Source: Mesorhizobium sp. SCN 65-20 | GTDB taxonomy: Bacteria > Pseudomonadota > Alphaproteobacteria > Rhizobiales > Rhizobiaceae | Length of the DNA stretch: 51,376 nt | Assembly (NCBI GenBank): GCA_001724355.1 | Contig: MEEF01000023.1 | Location: 1 to 51,376, forward strand | Reading direction: 5' to 3' | In this document: positions 1 to 9,269 of the stretch, in pieces | Numbering within the stretch: the stretch's first letter is position 1 | Layout of the letters: each line of letters opens with the position of its first letter | Translations under genes and position numbers: made by a program | The notes under the pieces: generated by a model | Seen by the model: only the letters and a program-made list of their open reading frames with translations | Database searches by the model: none | What the model was told of the DNA's origin: nothing

Positions 1-737
1 AGAAGCTTATTCGTCGATGCATCGAGCTTTCGACCCGACCAGGCGACCTCGTTCTCGATTCCTTCGCGGGCTCCGGCACCACCGGAGCAGTTGCCCACAA
101 AATGGGTCGTCGTTGGATCATGGTCGAACTCGGAGAACACGCAAAAACACATATCGTGCCGCGACTAAAAAATGTCATCGACGGTTCTGATAAGAGTGGG
201 GTCACAGAGGCCGTGGGTTGGAAAGGTGGCGGCGGTTATCGATTTGTCCGCCTTGCTCCGTCGCTTCTGGAGAAGGATGCTTGGGGCAATTGGGTTATCC
301 GAAAAGAGTACAACCCGGCCATGCTTGCTGAAGCAATGTGCAAGCACTTCAACTACACCTACGCGCCCTCGGCTGAGCAATTCTGGATGCATGGCCATAG
401 CTCTGAGACCTCTTACATCTATGTCACCACGAACAGCTTGACCGGCGAGCAGCTTCGCGCCTTGTCGGACGAGGTGGGCGAGCATCGTAGTCTGCTCATC
501 TGCTGCAAGGCCTTCGAGGAGCCAAGCGCGCGCGCTTTGGGTAACCTCACGATCCGTAAAATCCCTGGCGCTGTGCTGGACCGCTGCGAGTGGGGCAAGG
601 ACGATTATTCGTTGAAAATTGAGTCCCTGCCAATGATGCAGGAGGACGATGACGACGATGTGCCATTCGCCCCTAAGCGGAGTGGTAAGCAGGACGCAGC
701 CACGGGCGACCTCTTCGCCGATGAAGCGGAGGCTTGA
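1..737 (+). CDS. mod: Type III R-M modification methyltransferase (Mod), 3' part
   Basis: This is the C-terminal end of an N6-adenine DNA methyltransferase; the gene begins before the window and its reading frame is open from base 3. The visible part starts with a motif I-type AdoMet-binding loop, DSFAGSGTTGA (about bases 57-90), followed by GRRWIMVEL, as in beta-group Mod proteins where motif I lies C-terminal to the DPPY motif. The last third is acidic (EDDDDD) and low in complexity. In type III systems Mod recognises the site and methylates one strand, and is needed for Res to cut. The stop codon lies 2 bases before the ATG of a typical Res subunit, so the two are one operon. Missing: the N-terminal catalytic DPPY and target-recognition regions. 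Confidence 0.9.
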   Translation, partial: KLIRRCIELSTRPGDLVLDSFAGSGTTGAVAHKMGRRWIMVELGEHAKTHIVPRLKNVIDGSDKSGVTEAVGWKGGGGYRFVRLAPSLLEKDAWGNWVIRKEYNPAMLAEAMCKHFNYTYAPSAEQFWMHGHSSETSYIYVTTNSLTGEQLRALSDEVGEHRSLLICCKAFEEPSARALGNLTIRKIPGAVLDRCEWGKDDYSLKIESLPMMQEDDDDDVPFAPKRSGKQDAATGDLFADEAEA

Positions 738-739
738 GA

Positions 740-3589
740 ATGCAGACTGTCGACCCCAAGCGCGCCGTCAGCCAGATCACTCAGCGCCTCTCCCTGCGAA
801 AGCCGCAGGCTGAGTCGCTGCGGCGGCTCGACGATATTGTCGATCTAATTGCTCCTTCGAAAGACACCGATGTCGAGGCGGCACGGGACGCCGTCCGTCA
901 GGTCTACGGACCGATGCCTGATGCCCAATTTGAGGAATTTGAACGCGACTTCCCCTCTATCTGCTTTGCGCTTGCCACCGGTGTCGGCAAGACGCGGCTC
1001 ATGGGGGCATTCATCAGCTACCTCTACATGATCGGGAAAAGCCGGAATTTCTTCGTCCTGGCGCCCAATCTGACCATTTACGAAAAGCTGCTGGCAGATT
1101 TCCAACCGACGAGCCCGAAGTACGTCTTCCGGGGCATTGAGGCCTTCGCACATCAGGCGCCTTTGATCGTGAACGCCGAAAACTATGAGGAAGGGCGCGG
1201 AGTTCGCGGCACCGACCTGTTCGGCCGCGAGGGCGCGATTATCAACATCTTCAATATCTCGAAGATCAACTCCGAGGTTCGCGGCGGCAATTCGCCTCGC
1301 ATCAAGCGCCTTCAGGAGTACATCGGCGATAGCTACTTCGCCTACCTCTCAGGTCTCGATGACCTTGTCCTGTTGATGGACGAGGCGCATCGTTATCGCG
1401 CGTCGGCTGGCGCTAAGGCGATCGCCGAGCTGAAGCCGATCCTTGGTCTGGAGGTGACAGCGACGCCGAAAAGCGTTGGTGCGCGGTCAGCCGAGTTCAA
1501 GAATGTCGTCTATCGCTACGAGCTGCCGGACGCGATGGAGGACGGCTACGTTAAGGAGCCCGCCGTAGGCACACGCGCGAATTTCGATCCGAAAACGGTC
1601 GATGAAGCGACGCTGGAGCGGATCAAGCTCGAAGACGGCGTCAACTACCACGAGCACGTTCGGGTCGCGTTAGAAACCTATGCCTTACAGCACCAAACCC
1701 ATGTGGTGCGCCCTTTCATGCTGGTCGTGACGCAGGACACGAACCACGCGCGGCAGGTTAACGAGTTCGTTCAGTCAGAACAATTTTTCGGCGGGCGCTA
1801 TAAGGGGCGCGTGATCGAAATCCACTCTAAGCTGACCGGCGAAGAAAGCGATGAAAACGCTCAGCGGCTTCTCAATATTGAGAAGGGCGGCGACACGGAT
1901 ATCGTCATTCACGTCAACAAGCTGAAAGAAGGGTGGGATGTCACCAACCTCTTTACCATCGTTCCTCTTCGGGCCTCAGCATCGGAAATCTTGACCGAAC
2001 AGACTCTCGGGCGCGGCCTTCGATTGCCTTATGGCAAGCGCACGGGGGTGGAAGTTGTCGATACGCTCACCGTGATTGCTCATGAGCGGTTCAACGATCT
2101 GATTGAGAAGGCGAAGGAAGAGAACGGTGTCACACGCAAGCTGAAAGCCGTCACCATTGGCGAGGGCGGGGACATTCCCGCATCGAAGCCGGTGATGGTG
2201 ACGGCGCCCTCGCTGGTCGAGCAAATGGTTCTGCAAGCTGCCGAGGGCGCACAGGCGGCGACCGCGCCCGCAGCGTCCGCTGTTACGGACGGCGTGGCAG
2301 CTACGCCAACCGGCCCTCTGACGCCAGTCACTCCGCCATTCAAATACGCTAAGCCCGAGGAAATCGGTCTGGCCAAGACAGTATTGAGTGTTGTCCTGCC
2401 GCAGATCAGTAAGCAGGTCTCTTCAATCAAGGATCTGGAGGACCCGAAGGTCGTACAGCGCATTGCCGAAGCAGCTATGGCCGCTCAAAAGTTCGAGGAC
2501 GGCTTGTTGCCCACTGTTACGCCGGAGCAGGCAAAGGCCGTGGCGGCTGAGGTCTGCAAGCAGTTTGTCCAGCGGACGATCGCTATCCCGATGTTGACGA
2601 TTACGCCGGAGCAACAAGGATCATTTGGCTTCCGCCGCTTCGACGTTGACCTAAAGACTTGGAACTATCAGCCTCTCTCACGAGAGCTTTTGATCCAAAT
2701 TCTCCGAACAGAGGAGCGCAGCGTGATTTCCGGCGATGCCGGGGGTGAAACGCCGTCGCGGCTGGAGGATTACATCGTCGCCAAGCTGGTCGACGTGCCC
2801 GAGATCGACTACGACACCCACGCCGACATCCTCTACGACCTCGCTGGTCAGGTGGTCACGCACTTTCGGGCAAAGCACCCGGACGACGAGCAGGTGCGCT
2901 CAATTCTTCAAGGCCATGCCCGCCAGATCGCGGAAGCACTCGTTGCTCAGATGAAGCGCAATATGTGGCGGGAGCAGACAAACTACCGCGTAACGCGCGT
3001 CGCCGCGTTTGATCAGCTGAAGCCCCAGACATTCGATGGTAGCGGGAAAGATGCGATACGCGATTACCGCAGCCCGCCTGAACGTCTGAGCGACATGAAG
3101 CGCTTCATCTTCGTCGGATTCGAGAAGTCCTGCTACAACATGGCCAAATTCGACTCGGATCCTGAGCGGCGGATGGCGGTCGTTCTGGAGCAAGACTCCA
3201 CCGTGGAGCTTTGGATGAAGCCGGGGCCCAACCAATTCAAAATCTACGATGAGGACAACACGCCTTATCAGCCTGATTTCGTTGTAGAGACTGCCACTGA
3301 CAAACTAATTATCGAAACGAAACGGGCATCTGAGGTGACCAACCCGCTGGTGACCAAGAAGGCGGACGCTGCTGCCTTGTGGTGTCACATTGCCAATCGC
3401 GCCCGCGGGGGCGATGGTGATAAGCCTTGGTCCTACCTGCTCGTTCCGGAAACCGCGGTGCTACCAAATGCAACGGTCTCAGGTTTGCGCGCAGCTCACA
3501 TACGCTCAGTCGATGCTGATCTTCTGACTCGCTACTCTTTACGTGAAGAGAACGTTTCCCGAGCAGGTGAACAGGTTTCGGCAGGGTAG
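740..3589 (+). CDS. res: Type III restriction endonuclease subunit Res
   Basis: The 949-residue product is an SF2 helicase-like translocase fused to a PD-(D/E)XK nuclease, the usual size and layout of type III Res. Visible motifs: Walker A ATGVGKT (about residues 79-85), DEAH box LLMDEAHRY (about 213), motif III VTATP, motif VI-type LGRGLRLP, and near the C-terminus a nuclease core with PDF then IIETK (about 843-860). Res cleaves unmethylated DNA as a complex with Mod. I chose the ATG at 740 because AGCGGAGG (725-732) sits at good spacing; an in-frame TTG at 734 overlaps the mod stop and is less likely. All main motifs are intact, so the enzyme looks functional. A middle stretch of about 50 residues is Ala/Pro/Thr-rich and probably a linker. 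Confidence 0.94.
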   Translation: MQTVDPKRAVSQITQRLSLRKPQAESLRRLDDIVDLIAPSKDTDVEAARDAVRQVYGPMPDAQFEEFERDFPSICFALATGVGKTRLMGAFISYLYMIGKSRNFFVLAPNLTIYEKLLADFQPTSPKYVFRGIEAFAHQAPLIVNAENYEEGRGVRGTDLFGREGAIINIFNISKINSEVRGGNSPRIKRLQEYIGDSYFAYLSGLDDLVLLMDEAHRYRASAGAKAIAELKPILGLEVTATPKSVGARSAEFKNVVYRYELPDAMEDGYVKEPAVGTRANFDPKTVDEATLERIKLEDGVNYHEHVRVALETYALQHQTHVVRPFMLVVTQDTNHARQVNEFVQSEQFFGGRYKGRVIEIHSKLTGEESDENAQRLLNIEKGGDTDIVIHVNKLKEGWDVTNLFTIVPLRASASEILTEQTLGRGLRLPYGKRTGVEVVDTLTVIAHERFNDLIEKAKEENGVTRKLKAVTIGEGGDIPASKPVMVTAPSLVEQMVLQAAEGAQAATAPAASAVTDGVAATPTGPLTPVTPPFKYAKPEEIGLAKTVLSVVLPQISKQVSSIKDLEDPKVVQRIAEAAMAAQKFEDGLLPTVTPEQAKAVAAEVCKQFVQRTIAIPMLTITPEQQGSFGFRRFDVDLKTWNYQPLSRELLIQILRTEERSVISGDAGGETPSRLEDYIVAKLVDVPEIDYDTHADILYDLAGQVVTHFRAKHPDDEQVRSILQGHARQIAEALVAQMKRNMWREQTNYRVTRVAAFDQLKPQTFDGSGKDAIRDYRSPPERLSDMKRFIFVGFEKSCYNMAKFDSDPERRMAVVLEQDSTVELWMKPGPNQFKIYDEDNTPYQPDFVVETATDKLIIETKRASEVTNPLVTKKADAAALWCHIANRARGGDGDKPWSYLLVPETAVLPNATVSGLRAAHIRSVDADLLTRYSLREENVSRAGEQVSAG

Positions 3590-3919
3590 TCATGGAACTC
3601 TCTCGCCTGGTCAATGAATCGATCGACCCCGGCAGAGGTCTGGCTATCATGGGTCACGAGCCTAGTGTCACTTCCACAGTCGTAACGAAAACAACCATGT
3701 GGTAATATAAGCGAGGTAACTTTCTGAAGTGACAAAATCATCGAGGCGCTATTTTCATAAGATGATGGTTTGGGCAAATATACTCATTGCAAGATGGGAT
3801 ATTGAAGGACAGAGCAGGGTCTGCTTGCCTTGGTCGGTGAGATCGGGCATCAATCCCCTGGTCGTGTTCGGCGCACGCCCCTGTGCTGCGTGCAACCTTG
3901 GCAACCTGATGAACCGCCT
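3590..3919 (+). other. Intergenic region between res and ietA, likely ietAS promoter
   Basis: This 330-base stretch carries no convincing gene. It is visibly more AT-rich around 3690-3800 than its surroundings. It holds a perfect 9-bp inverted repeat, TGTCACTTC (3666-3674) and GAAGTGACA (3726-3734), 51 bases apart, enclosing an AT-rich segment (GGTAATATAA). This could be an operator or promoter region for ietAS. Short reading frames here have no family resemblance and no ribosome-binding site. Confidence 0.4.
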
Positions 3920-4897
3920 ATGACGGCCTCTAAGCATCTGATTGCGCTCCTGAAGAGCCATATCGCCCGTGATGACGACCAGTTTCTGTCGATCGCGATG
4001 CAGATGGCTGCCCATGAAGCGCGCAAGGGCCACGGACAGGTTGCCCAGCAGCTGCGCGCGCTCGTCGATCAGGCACGGAGTGGCAAGGTGGAGCGAGCAC
4101 GCCGTCCTGTTCCCATCGCCCAGCCCAAAGGCGACCTCGCCGCTTTGGTGTCCGTCACGTTTTCGGAGACGCGGCTCGCGAGCATGGCCCTGACCAATGA
4201 ACTGGAGCAACGCCTAAAGCGGGTTCTGATCGAACAGCGCCAGCAGCACAAATTGGTGGAGCGGGGATTGCAGCCGCGCAGAAAGCTTCTTCTCGTGGGT
4301 CCACCCGGCTCCGGCAAAACCATGACTGCCGGGGCGCTCGCCGGTGAGCTTCACCTGCCGCTATTCACTGTGCTCTTTGACACGTTGATCACGCGGTTCA
4401 TGGGCGAGACGGCTTCTAAGCTGCGGATTATTTTTGACGCCATGAGCGAAACGCGGGGTGTGTACTTTTTTGACGAGTTTGATGCGATTGGCTCGCGTCG
4501 CTCGGAGCGCAATGATGTCGGCGAAATTCGTCGCGTCTTGAATTCGTTTCTCCAGTTCTTGGAGAAGGATGACAGCGACAGTCTCATAATAGCTGCCACG
4601 AACCATGTAGAGCTTCTGGACCCCGCCCTGTTCCGTCGTTTTGATGACGTGATTCAGTACGAATTCCCCGATCAGGATGTGACTCTGAAGATACTGCAAT
4701 CGCGCCTGGTCGGCTTTGACGCCAAGACGGTCGACTGGACACGGACTGTGGAGCTTTCGGCAGGTTTAAGCCAAGCGGAGATATCGCGGGCTGCAGAGGA
4801 AGCGGCCAAACGGGCAATTTTGGCCGACCGCCTGAGTATCACGAACGACGACTTGTCGAGCTCCCTTAAGGAGCGGCGTTCGGCAGCGCATAGGTAA
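3920..4897 (+). CDS. ietA: AAA+ ATPase of IetAS defence/stability system (IetA)
   Basis: The 325-residue product is a classic single-domain AAA+ ATPase: Walker A GPPGSGKT (about residues 127-134), Walker B FFDEFDA (D185, E186), sensor-1 type IIAATN, and an arginine-finger region LFRRFD. A helical N-terminal domain (about residues 1-110) precedes it. Its partner 8 bases downstream is a subtilisin-like protease; this pair is the IetA/IetS arrangement, reported as a toxin-antitoxin-like stability and incompatibility module of plasmid pTiC58 and later as an antiphage system. By that precedent IetA acts as the regulator or antitoxin-like partner. I prefer ATG 3920: an upstream in-frame start at 3830 would add 30 residues with no family-like features. 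Placement beside a type III R-M system supports a defence role. Confidence 0.88.
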   Translation: MTASKHLIALLKSHIARDDDQFLSIAMQMAAHEARKGHGQVAQQLRALVDQARSGKVERARRPVPIAQPKGDLAALVSVTFSETRLASMALTNELEQRLKRVLIEQRQQHKLVERGLQPRRKLLLVGPPGSGKTMTAGALAGELHLPLFTVLFDTLITRFMGETASKLRIIFDAMSETRGVYFFDEFDAIGSRRSERNDVGEIRRVLNSFLQFLEKDDSDSLIIAATNHVELLDPALFRRFDDVIQYEFPDQDVTLKILQSRLVGFDAKTVDWTRTVELSAGLSQAEISRAAEEAAKRAILADRLSITNDDLSSSLKERRSAAHR

Positions 4898-4905
4898 GGG
4901 CGCAG

Positions 4906-7392
4906 ATGCCGAACGGGGAAAACCGCAACCTCAAGCACGTCTATCTGACCGACAACGGTCGGCGAGAGCAGTTCACTTGGCCGAGGGGCGGAGGTGGTGA
5001 AGTCGTGCTCCCGCAGCGCAACCGCGCGGCGCATGCTGCACGGCTGGAAGGGGCCCTAACGGCTGCAATCGCCGCTGCTGCCGAACAGGTCGCAGCGCGC
5101 GATCCGGAGATCGCCGGCGGGCAGACCGGATTCTATCTTGAGTTTGATATCGGCAAGGAGCAGCGCGCGCTGCTCGACAAGCTCGAAGACAAGCGCGGCC
5201 AGAAGCATATTGAGCTCGTAGCAGTACGACCGGCGGAATCTGATCCAGAAAATAGCCTCTCGGCGACCGTGTTCGTGCCGGAGGCCAAACGGGACCTTTA
5301 TCTAAAGAAGGTCGACGAGTACCGGACCAAGAACACGCCCACCGGGAAGCCCAAGAACGAGCCCCTAGTGGCGTCTTTGCAGGACGTGCGGCTCGCGCAC
5401 GCCCGCTCACTCTTCACGGATGATATCCAACTCTTTCCGGCCGTAGGTCAGCAGGCCTGGTGGGAAGTCTGGTTGCGTACCGGCGCCAGGCCGATTCTTG
5501 AGCATGCGGCCAATTTTCTCAACATCATATTGCGAGAGCACGTCGTCCGCTTTCCTGAGCGCGAGGTGGTGCTCGCGCTGGCGACCCCAGATCAGATCGG
5601 GATGATCGTCGCCAATACAGACGCTATCGCCGAGTTGCGGCTGGCCAGAGACACCCCATCCGTATTTTTGGCCATGGATGCTTTGGAGCAGCGCGACTGG
5701 AGCGATGAACTCGCGGACCGGCTGGTGCTTCCCAATGCCGACGCGCCTTCCGTGTGCATTCTCGATTCCGGTTCAACAAGGCTGCATCCCCTTATCGAGC
5801 CGGTCCTCGACGTAGGAGACCAGCAAGCGTGGAATGGCGTCTGGCCGGTCGAGGACATCAGCGCCACGTGGCGCGGACACGGAACCAGAATGAGCGGCCT
5901 TGCGCTCTACGGCGACCTGTCCGATACGCTCGCCAGCACCGATCCGATCAGCCTCAGCCATGTACTGGAGTCGGTGAAGATCCTGCCGGACCAAGGGGCG
6001 AACGATCCCGATCTCTACGGCTACATCACAGCAGAAGCCGTGAGCCGGGCAGAGATACAGGCGCCGGAGCGTTCGCGGGTCTTCTGTCTGGCCGTAACCA
6101 GCGCGGGCGATCATTGGAGGGGCCGCCCGTCGTCCTGGTCTGCTGCCGTAGATGAACTGGCTTATGGTGACGGAGAGGACCAGAGGTTTATTGCCATTTC
6201 AGCGGGTAACGTGAATGCTCTCTACCCGGCAGCCGAATACCTTCAACAGAATGACGCCACGCCAATAGAGAGTCCGGCACAGGCGTGGAACGCACTGACG
6301 GTTGGGGCAGTAACCGAAAAATGTACTATTTTGGATGCCACCTTCGCTGGGTGGAGTCCGCTGGCGACGGCGGGCGATCTTTCTCCGCTCAGCCGTACAT
6401 CGCTGACATGGCAGAATGAGTGGCCGATCAAGCCCGACGTCGTCTTCGAGGGTGGAAATTACGGGGTTAATCCCGCCAGTGGCGATAGCGATCATCTTGA
6501 TGACCTCGCTTTGCTCTCAACCAATAACCGTCTGCAGAACGGCTATTTCAACGTCATAGCGGACACGAGCGCCGCTACTGCCCTCGCAGCACGGATGGGA
6601 GCGCAGATACTGGCCGACCGCGCAGACCTCTGGCCTGAAACCGTCAGAGGACTGATTGTTCATTCTGCTGACTGGACGCCGGCAATGCGTGGCCACCTAC
6701 CGGTCAATCCGAGGCAGAGCCACAAACGCCTCCTGCTACGTCGCTACGGTTATGGCGTTCCTGATTTCGCCAGGGCCATCCGCAGCCAGCCCAATGATGT
6801 GACGCTTGTGATCGAGAACGCGATGCAGCCGTTCTTTCTGGACGGATCCACGATCAAGACGCGCGACATGATCTTCCACGATCTGCCATGGCCAGCCGGA
6901 ACGTTAGAGGCCCTTGGCGAGGAACAGGTCCAACTGCGCGTGACGCTGAGTTATTTTGTCGAACCAAACCCAGGCGAACGGGGTTGGACCAAACGTCATC
7001 GCTATGCTTCACACGGGCTTCGTTTTGCAGTCAAACGCCCCGAAGAGGATGTGGATACCTTCCGCGGGCGCATCAACGCAGCTGCACGCGATGAGGAGGA
7101 CGGCGATTACGCGGGGGGGCAGGATGATGGCTGGGTCCTTGGTCCTCGCTTGCGCGACCGAGGCTCTCTACACTCCGATATCTGGGAGGGTACGGCCGCC
7201 GACCTTGCCAACCGGCACGGCATAGCCGTGTACCCCACGGGCGGCTGGTGGCGCGAGAAAAAAGGTCTCCAACGCTATGACCGCGAAGTGCGATACGCTC
7301 TTATTCTCTCCTTGCGGGCGCAAACGGCGATTGATCTCTATACCGAGATTGCCAACGCGATCGGAATAGAGGTCGATGTGGAAATCACCTGA
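4906..7392 (+). CDS. ietS: Subtilisin-like serine protease of IetAS system (IetS)
   Basis: An 828-residue S8-family (subtilase) peptidase with no signal peptide, so probably cytoplasmic. The triad is recognisable: Asp287 in CILDSGS, His325 in RGHGTRMSG, and Ser555 in DTSAATALAARM; the oxyanion Asn lies in ISAGN. About 275 N-terminal residues precede the catalytic domain, and about 200 residues after it form a beta-rich C-terminal domain. In the pTiC58 system the protease is the toxic partner, held in check by the AAA-ATPase; in phage defence it presumably cleaves host or phage proteins upon a trigger. The start ATG follows ietA by 8 bases with GGTAAGGG before it, so the genes are co-transcribed. 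The Ser motif is DTSAAT rather than the canonical GTSMA, a known kind of drift in defence-associated subtilases. Confidence 0.88.
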   Translation: MPNGENRNLKHVYLTDNGRREQFTWPRGGGGEVVLPQRNRAAHAARLEGALTAAIAAAAEQVAARDPEIAGGQTGFYLEFDIGKEQRALLDKLEDKRGQKHIELVAVRPAESDPENSLSATVFVPEAKRDLYLKKVDEYRTKNTPTGKPKNEPLVASLQDVRLAHARSLFTDDIQLFPAVGQQAWWEVWLRTGARPILEHAANFLNIILREHVVRFPEREVVLALATPDQIGMIVANTDAIAELRLARDTPSVFLAMDALEQRDWSDELADRLVLPNADAPSVCILDSGSTRLHPLIEPVLDVGDQQAWNGVWPVEDISATWRGHGTRMSGLALYGDLSDTLASTDPISLSHVLESVKILPDQGANDPDLYGYITAEAVSRAEIQAPERSRVFCLAVTSAGDHWRGRPSSWSAAVDELAYGDGEDQRFIAISAGNVNALYPAAEYLQQNDATPIESPAQAWNALTVGAVTEKCTILDATFAGWSPLATAGDLSPLSRTSLTWQNEWPIKPDVVFEGGNYGVNPASGDSDHLDDLALLSTNNRLQNGYFNVIADTSAATALAARMGAQILADRADLWPETVRGLIVHSADWTPAMRGHLPVNPRQSHKRLLLRRYGYGVPDFARAIRSQPNDVTLVIENAMQPFFLDGSTIKTRDMIFHDLPWPAGTLEALGEEQVQLRVTLSYFVEPNPGERGWTKRHRYASHGLRFAVKRPEEDVDTFRGRINAAARDEEDGDYAGGQDDGWVLGPRLRDRGSLHSDIWEGTAADLANRHGIAVYPTGGWWREKKGLQRYDREVRYALILSLRAQTAIDLYTEIANAIGIEVDVEIT

Positions 7393-7583
7393 CGACTGTC
7401 GTTAGTGCCGAAAACAGATTCCAGAAATTACAACGTACTTACAATAACATAGCAGTTCTCAGTTTCATCCTGTCGGGCGCGCCAGTTTTCGCCACTCCAA
7501 GCAAAGCTAGGCACCGGCCAAACCGGCGGCTGGGTGGTTTCTTGCAGAAATCCGGCAGACCACGCTCCTGACGGGGTGCCAAG

Positions 7584-7621
7584 CGGGGCATTCGCGCCCC
7601 GTTCGCGCCGCATTCGGCGCG
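7584..7621. terminator. Two tandem GC-rich hairpins between convergent genes
   Basis: Two stem-loops lie side by side: CGGGGC/GCCCCG with a 6-base loop (7584-7601) and CGCGCCG/CGGCGCG with a 4-base loop (7604-7621). They sit between the end of ietS (plus) and the end of the secreted-protein gene (minus), where a bidirectional terminator is expected. No T-run follows, so the terminator role is inferred from position. The roughly 190 bases between ietS and the hairpins contain nothing I recognise. Confidence 0.4.
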
Positions 7622-7636
7622 GTAGCACGGCGGCTG

Positions 7637-8086
7637 CTACTTGGCCGGCGCTGCAATATGATAGCCACCCTCCCAATGCCAAATCTGCTTGGCATCCACC
7701 GTTACGTTCAAGATGGCCTGAAAGCCCGCCAGGGTTCCGCTTCCAGCGGAGAATGCGCAATGTCCGGTAGGCGGGCTCGCAGTATCGTAGACAATGCAGT
7801 GTCCAACGGCCGTGTTGCCGGGCCCCACCGCGAGGACGACGGAGCTGCTCGAAAACAGCGGGCTATTGAGCATCGGTCCATAGTACAAGACATCCGTACC
7901 GACCGGTATTTCCTTGAAGTCGGATTCGACTATCGTACAGAAGCTTGGCGTTTCTCCGGTGTATTTGCTGCATTCTTTGGAAATGTTGATCGGCTGGAGC
8001 TTTGGTGTCTCCGCTGCGATCGAGGGAATGTTGATTGTGAGGCAAGCAAGGAAGGTGGTGGCCAGAAAAGTGCTGGTAGCAGACAT
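7637..8086 (-). CDS. Secreted protein resembling allene-oxide-cyclase-type beta barrel
   Basis: A 149-residue exported protein. Residues 1-25 form a signal peptide ending near SIAA-ET. The mature part is beta-rich with paired cysteines and the pattern GHCIVYD ... TGHCAFSAGSGTLAGFQA followed by a W-x-W-x-GGY ending, reminiscent of the barrel fold of allene oxide cyclase and dirigent-like proteins that occurs in bacterial secreted proteins of unknown role. This relation is from pattern memory and should be read as a fold-level guess. AGGAG lies 6 bases before ATG 8086. The gene borders the defence island and is divergent from the gene at 8307. No substrate or partner is evident. Confidence 0.68.
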   Translation of the reverse strand: MSATSTFLATTFLACLTINIPSIAAETPKLQPINISKECSKYTGETPSFCTIVESDFKEIPVGTDVLYYGPMLNSPLFSSSSVVLAVGPGNTAVGHCIVYDTASPPTGHCAFSAGSGTLAGFQAILNVTVDAKQIWHWEGGYHIAAPAK

Positions 8087-8306
8087 TTTCGGCTCCTGGG
8101 TTCGCGTTCATATCCCCGTTTACGACAAATGAACGATGCGCCCGTCAGGCGTCATAGTCGATATGATTCGCCGTCAAACGGGCCTGCCTGCCAATCTAAC
8201 CAATCACCTTGCTGCACCGCCGCTGGCGGAGGCGTGCTGGGCTTGTCCTAGCACGCCCTGACCCCTAATCGTCTTGCCCAACGCACCGATTCGCGGGTCA
8301 AAGCCA

Positions 8307-9251
8307 ATGTGTCTGCCCGTCCTGGCCACAGCGCCACTTGCCTACACCGCGGACGCTCTCGTCCGGATGGAGCGGTTCCGGGATGGGCTCGCCTCGGCGG
8401 CGCGGGAACTGCTGGAAACGCATCTCGCCCTGCCGCGGGAGGTTCACTACGTCGCGGACCTGCAGCGATGGCTACTCAGCCAGATGACCGTTGCCCTGCA
8501 TTTCGAGAACCAGCTCGATCCCACCGCTCCGCCGATTTCCCCCATGAACCTGATCAGGGCGATGCAGGGCGCAGGCATCGCCAGCCGCAACACGTTCTAC
8601 ACCTTTCTCCAGGAGATGCGGCGCTACGGTTTCATCGTGCCGATGCCGGGGGACGACAGGCGTCAGCGGTTTTCCCAGGCGACCGAAAAGAGCGAGCAGC
8701 TGATCCGGCGCTATTTCGACATCCACTTGCGGGCCCTCGACGTCGTCGACGGCGGGCAGCGCTACGCCATGTCTTCGCGCGACCCGGGTCTCCTGTTTCG
8801 GGCGCAGCCCCGTTTCGCGCGGCTGCTTCTCGCGCAGGACGACTGGCATAGGCCACCGCACAGCATTGCCAAATTCGTCCGCTCCGACTCCGGCAGCAGC
8901 GTCCTGCACGACCTGATCAAGGACGTCCCCGCATTGTCCGCCGGCATGACGTCGCCAATCGCAGTCGGAAAGGTATCGCCCAATGCGCTTTCGCAGCGAT
9001 ACCGCATTTCGAAGACGCATACCGCCCGGCTCTTCGGGCTGGCGCGGGAGGCGGGGCTGGTCGGCTGGGACAGGAGCAGCAACAGGGGAGAGTGCTGGGT
9101 CTCTCCCGAACTCGTCCATGCCTACCGGCGCTGGCAGGCGGTCAAGCTTGCGGCGGTCTCTCAGGCTTTCCGAGAAGCCTGCGGAAATACGGATGCGGCG
9201 GCAGTGGAAGCATATGAGCTGGCCGCCGGGCCTTATGCGGAGAGCCGCTGA
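8307..9251 (+). CDS. Putative DNA-binding protein with two winged-helix-like regions
   Basis: The 314-residue product is not a family I can name. Two parts look like winged helix-turn-helix units: an N-terminal one around IRAMQGAGIASRNTFYTFLQ, with a following wing (YGFIVPMPGDDRRQRF), and a C-terminal one around YRISKTHTARLFGLAREAGL with wing (VGWDRSSNRGECWVS). Such duplicated MarR-like units suggest a transcription regulator. There is no signal peptide or membrane segment. The start is uncertain: ATG 8307 is the first ATG, a TTG at 8274 is possible, and ATG 8367 would still keep both units; none has a strong ribosome-binding site. Neighbours are small secreted proteins on the opposite strand. 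Confidence 0.6.
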   Translation: MCLPVLATAPLAYTADALVRMERFRDGLASAARELLETHLALPREVHYVADLQRWLLSQMTVALHFENQLDPTAPPISPMNLIRAMQGAGIASRNTFYTFLQEMRRYGFIVPMPGDDRRQRFSQATEKSEQLIRRYFDIHLRALDVVDGGQRYAMSSRDPGLLFRAQPRFARLLLAQDDWHRPPHSIAKFVRSDSGSSVLHDLIKDVPALSAGMTSPIAVGKVSPNALSQRYRISKTHTARLFGLAREAGLVGWDRSSNRGECWVSPELVHAYRRWQAVKLAAVSQAFREACGNTDAAAVEAYELAAGPYAESR

Positions 9252-9269
9252 GCGGCTCCCCGCATTGGC

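Noticed and set aside
3532..3777. 81-codon minus-strand frame in the res-ietA gap
   Set aside because: No start signal or family resemblance; overlaps the res end antisense.
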